IMG/VR virus record: IMGVR_UViG_3300024518_001893
Coordinates: 1-43,612 of that record
From: a virus
Reading direction: 5' to 3' (one strand)
DNA length: 43,612 nt
The position numbers and the translations under genes were made by a program. The notes under the pieces are model-generated. The model was not told the DNA's origin. It worked only from the letters and a program-made list of their open reading frames with translations, and did no database searches. Every line of letters begins with the position of its first letter. Within the stretch, counting starts at the first letter, position 1. This document shows, one piece after another, positions 37,907 through 43,612 of the stretch.

Positions 37907-40384
37907 GTGCCAACACCGCGTAAGGATAATGTCGAAACGATCTTTCGTGACGGCAGGGTTCAAAAGCCTTTTCTCGATACTGATGCTGGAGGCTTTCCCG
38001 GTTTCGTAGGAGACCTGAGAAGGAACACGGCTGGCGTTGCTGATCTATCTGGGGCAATGCTGGCAGGTCTGGTCAACGAATCCATACAGGGTGTCAGAGG
38101 CGTTGCTGACATGACTGGGCTGAGTAAGCTGGGTGATGTTCGTGCTCCGATTCTCAACATCAATCAGGACGAGATCATGCGCCCTGAAGGTGTGCCGCAG
38201 ATCCCGTTCGAGCTAGGTGAAGAGGGACAGATAAAGTCTCAGCAACTCGCGGGTCTGGTCAACAGTGTTCTGGAAACCAAGGTCGGAGCACGGACTGTAG
38301 GTGAGCAATTCGATGACGTTAAGAGTGCGATCCTCGGAGCAGAACCGGGCATGAATGAAGCACTCGGAGTGCCGGCGGCAGCAGTAGTTTATGCCATGGT
38401 TAATTCGGCGCTTGAGGTTGGTGGTCCAACCAAGGGTGCAGGACGTACGGCAAGGGCAATCGATCTGGATCTCGGTGATGCGCGTAAGCTGGATGTGCCA
38501 GCAGGTGTTGTTGATGAAGGTCTGCCAGATGTAGACCCAGAGTTCGACTTCGTAGCTGAAACCATGAAGCACGACGTTGGTGCTCCAGCAGCAGCAATGC
38601 GTGAGGTGGATGACTTACCTCCGCAGCTAACACCTGAACAACAGACATCACAACAAGCAGTGACAACTAGGCTTGATCCGGGCACCACTCTGCCAGAACT
38701 TGCGAACGATAGTCTTAGGTTTCGCCACTTTGGCAAAGAGAATGTGGCAGTACTTGATGTTGGTAAAGCAGGTACGGGTATCAAGGGCGCAGAGGCAAAG
38801 CGCAATGCGATGGATGTTATATCTGCTTACCCCGACACCGGGTTCAAAAAAGAGCCGGGTCTTGGTAGTGTTGAGTATGTTATCGATGTACCAAAGTCGT
38901 TAATGTATGATGTTAATGCAGACCCACTTAATCTGAAAGCACTTGCCCAAGAGTCAGGTGGTAGCTTCAAAATGGTTGACGGCAAGATGGTGCCAACCAG
39001 TACACGACTCGATCCGAACAAGCTCGACGAGTTGATCAAGGAGGCAGGGTACGCAGGTTTCTATACGCCAGATGCATCAGGAAATCTGAAGGGTCAGGCT
39101 AGATTCTTTGACAGCCTTGACGTTGCAAATGCTCGACCACCTGAGTCTTTAAATCGGTCAAGCTTTATCTATGACGATGCAATACCTGCAGCAGAGGTTG
39201 GGTCACAACGTAATGTTGATGTTGCTCATCCACTACAGGATGATGCGCTTGCGGTTTGGGGTGGAAAAGAGATGGAGATGACACCAGAGAATGCCCTGAT
39301 TGTTGCAGACAATTTAACGGCAGAGGCACTGGAAGCATTCAGGGTTCACCCAGAGTTTGCCGGCTGGTACAAGGCCAATCTTGAAGAGGCTATGGGTCAC
39401 GCATCCCAGATCTTTCCAGAGTTGGCGAAGGATCTGGAATCACAGATCATGTTCAAAACCATTCTTGCAGTTACCTCTAATGGTCAGAGTGTCTCTAAGC
39501 AGGGACAACGGGTTCTGGACATCTACCGCAAGTTCAAAGAAACAGGTCTGTTGCCAGAGAACCTCAAGGAGTATGGGTTCGGCCCAACCACTGGTCCGAT
39601 GGAGAAAGCATTCAAGCTATCGAACCGACTGAGGACTGAACTGGGGTTTGATGCATACGATGATTTCATGCGTCGTGAGTTCACGGTGCGTGAACTGTTT
39701 GAGGAAACAGGAATAAAAGCAAGCGGTGAGAACATGGACACCGTCGTGAATGGATCTGTTCTTCTCGGTCCAAAGATTGGTGGTGGTTTCTACCAGAACC
39801 TGATTGGTAACTACGAACCACCGACGTTCGACAGGTGGTGGCAGCGAACATGGGGTAGACAGACAGGGACATTGATCCCAACACCGGAACAGATTGGTAA
39901 GCAACGGCACACCTTTGTTGCTGCAGTTGGAAGAAAAACAAAACTCCTCGAGGACATGGGCATAGACCCCAAGGAGTTCAAAGCAAAGAACAAAGACGGG
40001 TCGCTAGTTAATCCCGATCTGGTTGATGAGGTAGCAGACAACCTGTACAACGCATTCCGGGCGGCAAGGTTCCCTCCATCAATGAAGAACCCGGTGAACA
40101 ATGCAGCGAAGAATCTCAGGATTAGTCAACTTAACCCTGTTGACGCACCGAGGGGCGGAACTCAACGCGAGTACATGCGTGGGGTAATACGGCAGGTTCG
40201 TGATAACATGAGGGATCAGGGCATAGAGATTGACACCGCAGACGTACAAGCACTGATGTGGTACGCAGAGAAGGAACTGTATCGGAAGAGTGGAGTCAGA
40301 CCTAAGCCCGATCAGGATGATTACGCAACCACATTCCGCAAACTGGCAGAGCAACACCAACATAACTTGGGCCAGTTGAACTGA
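37907..40384 (+). CDS. 825-residue virion-associated protein with ART-like (ART-PolyVal) region
   Basis: GTG start. Residues about 268-406 carry LRFRHFGK, GTGIKGAEAKR, KKEPGLGSVEYVIDVPKSL and IKEAGYAGFYTPDASG, ending in RFFDSLDV. This series matches the ADP-ribosyltransferase-like domain seen in large polyvalent proteins of mobile elements. Residues 445-825 are helical and include GGGFYQNLIGNYEPPTFDRW near 625-645, a module I recall in similar phage proteins. It may be injected and modify a host protein. The first 130 residues suit virion packaging. Confidence 0.6.
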   Translation: MPTPRKDNVETIFRDGRVQKPFLDTDAGGFPGFVGDLRRNTAGVADLSGAMLAGLVNESIQGVRGVADMTGLSKLGDVRAPILNINQDEIMRPEGVPQIPFELGEEGQIKSQQLAGLVNSVLETKVGARTVGEQFDDVKSAILGAEPGMNEALGVPAAAVVYAMVNSALEVGGPTKGAGRTARAIDLDLGDARKLDVPAGVVDEGLPDVDPEFDFVAETMKHDVGAPAAAMREVDDLPPQLTPEQQTSQQAVTTRLDPGTTLPELANDSLRFRHFGKENVAVLDVGKAGTGIKGAEAKRNAMDVISAYPDTGFKKEPGLGSVEYVIDVPKSLMYDVNADPLNLKALAQESGGSFKMVDGKMVPTSTRLDPNKLDELIKEAGYAGFYTPDASGNLKGQARFFDSLDVANARPPESLNRSSFIYDDAIPAAEVGSQRNVDVAHPLQDDALAVWGGKEMEMTPENALIVADNLTAEALEAFRVHPEFAGWYKANLEEAMGHASQIFPELAKDLESQIMFKTILAVTSNGQSVSKQGQRVLDIYRKFKETGLLPENLKEYGFGPTTGPMEKAFKLSNRLRTELGFDAYDDFMRREFTVRELFEETGIKASGENMDTVVNGSVLLGPKIGGGFYQNLIGNYEPPTFDRWWQRTWGRQTGTLIPTPEQIGKQRHTFVAAVGRKTKLLEDMGIDPKEFKAKNKDGSLVNPDLVDEVADNLYNAFRAARFPPSMKNPVNNAAKNLRISQLNPVDAPRGGTQREYMRGVIRQVRDNMRDQGIEIDTADVQALMWYAEKELYRKSGVRPKPDQDDYATTFRKLAEQHQHNLGQLN

Positions 40385-40400
40385 TTCATGGAGTCATCAA

Positions 40401-40658
40401 ATGCAGCACGGTGATACGAAAGTTAGTCATAGTCCAGACCAAGATGATCTGGATGATGTGACGTTCACAACGGCACAGATCCCAGCTATTGTTGCTGGCA
40501 TTAAGCGACTGTTAAAGAAGCCGAGGCGCAAGCCACAGGTTGGTCTGGTTGAGCGCATGAACGGCGCACCTGACAATGGCAGGTCAAAGGGAGTAGAGAT
40601 CCCTGATGGTATTGACCTTGAGAGGTTCGACGAGACATTGATAAACACACTGAGATAG
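40401..40658 (+). CDS. Small hypothetical protein
   Basis: 85 residues. Acidic N-terminus (DQDDLDDVTFTTAQIPAIVA) followed by a basic stretch (KRLLKKPRRKPQ) and an end LERFDETLINTLR. GGAG lies before the ATG. It could be a cofactor or packaging partner of the 825-residue protein. No family is recognised. Confidence 0.5.
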   Translation: MQHGDTKVSHSPDQDDLDDVTFTTAQIPAIVAGIKRLLKKPRRKPQVGLVERMNGAPDNGRSKGVEIPDGIDLERFDETLINTLR

Positions 40659-40667
40659 GAGATCAGT

Positions 40668-40826
40668 ATGAGCAGGGAACAAGCAAAGAAGAGGGTGCGA
40701 GAGGCAAAGCACCAACGCAAGACAACAACAGCAGACGTTGTGTTGGTACACCCAGACCATGGGCAGATCCTCGAAATCCACAACGCACCCGGCACTAAGA
40801 TTAGCATCAAGGCACCCGTTCAATGA
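40668..40826 (+). CDS. Small hypothetical protein
   Basis: 52 residues: a basic start (MSREQAKKRVREAKHQRK) and a beta-like remainder (DVVLVHPDHGQILEIHNAPG). AGGAGATC precedes the ATG, and the stop overlaps the next gene (ATGA). No family is recognised. Confidence 0.55.
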   Translation: MSREQAKKRVREAKHQRKTTTADVVLVHPDHGQILEIHNAPGTKISIKAPVQ

Positions 40827-41983
40827 GTAGAGAAACCTTCGGGTATGTAGCAGACGGCAACTCATCAACGAACGCGCTCGGTGGTGGTGCTACGTTTACA
40901 GGTGAGTGGGAACTGAACGGCGACTACGGCGTTATGGTTTCCTGTCAGGCATCAGTGGGTGGCACACTGTACTTCGACTTCTCAAATGATAACGGCACCA
41001 ACGTGAACACATTCCCCAGTAGTGGATTCACTGTTGAAGCTGGAGTACATGAGTTCCACACCGCAGTGAAAGGACCGAGAGCATTCAGGGTCAGGTACGT
41101 TAATGGTGCAGTAGACCAGACCTACCTGAGACTGTACGCATACTACGGAGACTTCGACAATCCCAACACTCCACTGAATCAGGCGATCAGTCTGGATGCT
41201 GATGCAATACTGACACGGTCATCACCACCGTGGCTGGACACAGCAAGAGGCTTGTCCTCTGGCATGGTGACGGTGAAGAAGTTCGGGCGTAACGCCGCGG
41301 TCGCAACAACATTCGTACCGGTCACTCTGGGTGCCGTGTATCAAACACCACAAGCAGCAGGTGCAACAGCACTCAGAGTGAAGGCAGGTGATATAGCCGA
41401 TACCTCTGCAGGTGCCGGGGCAAGAGAGATAACACTGCAGGGTCTGGATGAGAACTTCGTTCAGCAGACAGAGGTGTTAGCAACTGCCGGTACATCTGCC
41501 AGTTCAGCTACGACAGTGACATGGACCCGGCTTTACAGGGCATGGGTATCTGCATCAGGAACCTACGCAACAGCAACAGCAGGATCTCACGCCGCAGACA
41601 TAGTCATCGAGACAACCGGCGGAACTATCTGGGCAACCATCGATTCAACCGACTTCCCCAAGGGACAGTCAGAGATCGGTGCTTACTCCGTAGAGTTCGG
41701 CTGGACTGCGTATGTGAAACTAAGGAACGTGTCAGTAGACAGCGGCAAGGTTGTTGATCTGGTGTTCTTCCAACGGGCAGGAGTTGATGAAACTGCTGTG
41801 CCCTACAGTGCGATGAGAGCGCAGTCTGTCAACACTGGTGTGGTTGCAGGTATAGGTAACCTCGGCACCAGTGATACACCGTTCGGCCCATTCACCGGAC
41901 CCTGTGACATTGGGTTCATGGCGAAGGGAGCAACAACACCATCAGTATCGGTGGAGTTCGACATCTATTGTCTAGCTGAATAG
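40823..41983 (+). CDS. Tail or capsid-associated structural protein
   Basis: 386 residues, almost entirely short beta strands with many G, T and V residues. The first 110 residues (TFTGEWELNGDYGVMVSCQA, GVHEFHTAVKGPRAFRVRYV) resemble a domain common in marine and soil phage structural proteins. The latter part has IVIETTGGTIWATIDSTDFP. It probably decorates the virion or forms part of the adsorption apparatus, and it ends the plus-strand module. Confidence 0.6.
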   Translation: MSRETFGYVADGNSSTNALGGGATFTGEWELNGDYGVMVSCQASVGGTLYFDFSNDNGTNVNTFPSSGFTVEAGVHEFHTAVKGPRAFRVRYVNGAVDQTYLRLYAYYGDFDNPNTPLNQAISLDADAILTRSSPPWLDTARGLSSGMVTVKKFGRNAAVATTFVPVTLGAVYQTPQAAGATALRVKAGDIADTSAGAGAREITLQGLDENFVQQTEVLATAGTSASSATTVTWTRLYRAWVSASGTYATATAGSHAADIVIETTGGTIWATIDSTDFPKGQSEIGAYSVEFGWTAYVKLRNVSVDSGKVVDLVFFQRAGVDETAVPYSAMRAQSVNTGVVAGIGNLGTSDTPFGPFTGPCDIGFMAKGATTPSVSVEFDIYCLAE

Positions 41984-41990
41984 CCACGAG

Positions 41991-42038
41991 AGTGACCTAC
42001 TTGAGATCCGAGCAGGGTGATTGCCCAAGTAGATCACT
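41991..42038. terminator. Hairpin between converging transcripts
   Basis: AGTGACCTACTTG (41991-42003) and CAAGTAGATCACT (42026-42038) pair over 13 bp with one mismatch around a 22-nt loop. It lies between the plus gene ending 41983 and the minus gene ending 42050. No clear T-run, so the termination mode is uncertain. Confidence 0.5.
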
Positions 42039-42049
42039 GTACTGATAGG

Positions 42050-42289
42050 TTATTGGATGGTGGTGTAGATCTGCCGCAAGATGCCAGCATCTGCGCAGGA
42101 TTTAACTGCTCGTCGCAGCAGGTTCTGGTTAGCTACATCAACGCGCGATTCAGGGTGATCGTGCAGTGTAGCGTTCAGGATCTTGTTGTATCTCTCAGCA
42201 AGGATCATCGCGTCGTACAGTGCATCACGATATAGCTTGAATGCCTCGATTGTTTCGGAGTGCAGCAGTTCGGTTGCTTCAGTGCTCAT
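42050..42289 (-). CDS. Small helical hypothetical protein
   Basis: 79 residues, helical throughout (AFKLYRDALYDAMILAERYN), with a late LRRAVKSCADAGILRQI. No family is recognised. The leader ACCTGCGAGGA (42297-42307) lies 7 nt before the start and decides against the longer frame from 42409. Distal gene of the right minus operon. Confidence 0.65.
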   Translation of the reverse strand: MSTEATELLHSETIEAFKLYRDALYDAMILAERYNKILNATLHDHPESRVDVANQNLLRRAVKSCADAGILRQIYTTIQ

Positions 42290-42344
42290 GTTCTTATCCT
42301 CGCAGGTGTCTGGGTGAGTGTTACGGTGTAGGTCTTGATCATGA

Positions 42345-42548
42345 TTAGTAATCCTCATGGACTGCGTCGAGTGATTCACCGTTGAGTTGGTCTTTGTGGC
42401 AATCAACACAGGTGTTGATGACTAGTTGATATGCATCGCGCATACCCTTGTGATACATCGCGCCTTCCGTGTTGCCGAGGCTAGTAGACTCATTGATCAG
42501 GGTGTTGTGATATGCGACCAGTGATTCGTAGTGCTTGATGGACCTCAT
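42345..42548 (-). CDS. Small helical protein with shared C-terminal tag
   Basis: 67 residues: IKHYESLVAYHNTLINESTS, then a helical MYHKGMRDAYQLVINTC and the end GESLDAVHEDY. The last 11 residues and the DNA for them (42346-42382) are identical to 36-72, the end of the Lar-like gene, although the rest of the proteins is unrelated. The start overlaps the upstream stop by 4 nt. Confidence 0.65.
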   Translation of the reverse strand: MRSIKHYESLVAYHNTLINESTSLGNTEGAMYHKGMRDAYQLVINTCVDCHKDQLNGESLDAVHEDY

Positions 42549-42733
42549 GATCGTTCCACGTTGTAGTTGTACAGACCGGTGAGCATTCGGATCTCTAACT
42601 CGACATCATCTTCGTGTGCTATGTATGCGATGCGGTCACCGTCTGCGTCGATCAGTTCGAGCGGGTGGTTGTTGATGTTGGGTCCAGTTGCTGGCTGTAC
42701 CGTGAAGGTTATTGTGACTGTGTAAGTACTCAT
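42545..42733 (-). CDS. Small beta-rich hypothetical protein
   Basis: 62 residues: YTVTITFTVQPATGPNINNH and DRIAYIAHEDDVELEIRMLT. No family is recognised. The leader ACCTGCGAGGA (42741-42751) is 7 nt before the ATG. Confidence 0.65.
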   Translation of the reverse strand: MSTYTVTITFTVQPATGPNINNHPLELIDADGDRIAYIAHEDDVELEIRMLTGLYNYNVERS

Positions 42734-42750
42734 GTTCTTATCCTCGCAGG

Positions 42751-42969
42751 TTAGATGTGAGCTGATGTTTGTCCGACCTTCTTCAGGTGTCGACGTATAG
42801 CAGCAATGGCATGGTCTTCTGACTTGTAGGTTCGATCTTGGAAGTAGACAGAGTCAATCGTGTAGAAGGGAACAGAGTCAGCAGTCAGTTGAAACATGCC
42901 GATGCGATGAGTTGTGCCGGTGTTGGTTGTTACCGATGCGATGTCATGCAGATTGATGTGTGCGTTCAT
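42751..42969 (-). CDS. Small hypothetical protein
   Basis: 72 residues: MNAHINLHDIASVTTNTGTT, then DSVYFQDRTYKSEDHAIAAI and a basic end. It reads as a small alpha/beta domain. The leader ACCTGCGAGGA (42977-42987) is 7 nt before the start; its last codon lies against the leader of the next gene. Confidence 0.6.
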   Translation of the reverse strand: MNAHINLHDIASVTTNTGTTHRIGMFQLTADSVPFYTIDSVYFQDRTYKSEDHAIAAIRRHLKKVGQTSAHI

Positions 42970-42995
42970 GTGTTTGTCCTCGCAGGTGGTAGTGA

Positions 42996-43331
42996 TTACT
43001 TGTAGTTGATTCCGAAGGTGCGCGTTCCCTTGAACTGGTCGCAACTCTTCGGGTAGGTCACGGCATTGACTGCGCCTCGTTGACCGATGAAAGCGTGGTA
43101 GTAATCACGCTCTTCAAGGTAGCGAAGCGGGTTGCCTTCACCGAGATCGTGCAGGTTGATGCGAACGATGATGCTGATGAGTGAACCGTGTTGCTTCAGT
43201 TCAAGCTCAAGACCAGCACCGTACTTGGTTGATCGTTCTGCCTTGTCATTCATCTGATTGATGACGCGCATTGCGCCGCGACGTTGGCTCTTGTTCAGGT
43301 CGTTGATGGTGATGTCTGTCCAGTCGTTCAT
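42996..43331 (-). CDS. First gene of right minus operon, hypothetical
   Basis: 111 residues: NDLNKSQRRGAMRVINQMND, then GAGLELELKQHGSLISIIVR and ERDYYHAFIGQRGAVNAVTY. No family is recognised. Leader, operator-like site and upstream region are the right copy of those before the gene at 742-999, but the two coding regions are unrelated. Confidence 0.65.
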   Translation of the reverse strand: MNDWTDITINDLNKSQRRGAMRVINQMNDKAERSTKYGAGLELELKQHGSLISIIVRINLHDLGEGNPLRYLEERDYYHAFIGQRGAVNAVTYPKSCDQFKGTRTFGINYK

Positions 43332-43612
43332 GTCTATGTCCTCGCAGGTGAGAGTCAAATGTATCAGGTTACTGATTAATTACAAGTAAGTGTATGTTTA
43401 CTAACAGACAAATGTACGTTAAATCACACATACAAAATAACGTACATTGATAGAAATCAACCAGTTACACAGGGCAAAATAGTTGTAAATACCTGCAATT
43501 AATTGGTGGATCCGCGTGGTAATCCACAGGATCTGCGCGGGATGCGCGAACAGATACAGGGATGGGGATGAGTGTTCCGAGGTAGAGCTGGGGTCGAGTG
43601 ACCTGCTGGTTG
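43327..43612. repeat. Right copy of control-region repeat, reaching the window end
   Basis: 98% identical to 995-1280. It includes the leader, the operator-like ATCAGGTTACTGAT (43363-43376), the inverted repeat 43413-43446, the DnaA-like 9-mer and the first third of the doubtful plus-strand frame. The sequence ends inside the repeat, as expected when a map has run once around. Confidence 0.9.

Noticed and set aside
995-43612. Exact direct terminal repeats of a T7-like genome
   Set aside because: The end copies differ at six positions, and the DNA inside the outer anchors encodes different genes, so they are not identical packaged ends.
1-43612. Temperate phage with integration module
   Set aside because: An operator system and a repressor-like gene exist, but I see no integrase, excisionase or attachment site, so lysogeny by integration is not supported.

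Overview
The window is essentially one complete tailed double-stranded DNA phage genome. It carries terminase, portal, scaffold and coat genes in order, followed by adaptor, tail and ejection proteins, tail fibres and a lysis cassette. No tail tube, sheath or long tape-measure gene is visible, and the tail block looks like a short-tail (podovirus-like) machine, so I read it as a podovirus of a Gram-negative bacterium. A lipoprotein and a three-helix holin fit that host type, but the host cannot be named from sequence. I see no integrase, DNA or RNA polymerase, helicase, primase or tRNA.

Layout. 35-999 (minus): small early-type genes. 1000-1491: non-coding or near non-coding control region. 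1492-7900 (plus): packaging and head genes. 7977-8660 (minus): small island. 8772-11290 (plus): glycosyltransferase/methyltransferase cargo. 11360-11809 (minus): second island. 11896-22079 (plus): adaptor, tail, ejection and fibre genes. 22076-24847 (plus): lysis and membrane proteins. 24804-30674 (minus): long early-type operon with an SSB-like protein, an exonuclease and, at its distal end, a tandem array of modular mini-genes. 30772-35687 (plus): early operon starting with a zinc/HTH regulator and ending with two nuclease-like genes and a sigma-region-4-like protein. 35768-41983 (plus): second receptor-binding/virion module with a beta-helix protein, an SGNH hydrolase and an 825-residue protein with an ADP-ribosyltransferase-like region. 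42050-43331 (minus): more small early genes. The right end (43327-43612) is a 98% copy of 995-1280, so the window probably runs around a circular or permuted map of about 42.3 kb into a variant copy of its own start.

Control logic inferred from the sequence. Three minus-strand operons begin with near-identical promoters (TTGCAA, 17 bp, GATAAT-like). A 14-bp near-palindrome, ATCAGG-N2-AYTGAT, covers their -10 elements and recurs at three further control sites. Most promoter-proximal minus genes share an 11-nt leader, ACCTGCGAGGA, 6-7 nt before the start codon. The divergent regulator gene at 30772 appears to be made from a leaderless mRNA. Together these suggest one phage regulator controlling dispersed early units, including the two islands that flank the glycosylation cargo.

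The most unusual structure is 24804-27261. There, nine copies of TAGCAGAGGTG serve both as the C-terminal tail (AEVNDDE or AEVDDE) of one gene and as the ribosome binding site of the next. The mini-genes appear to have been shuffled at this junction and at an internal RIEKLE hinge.
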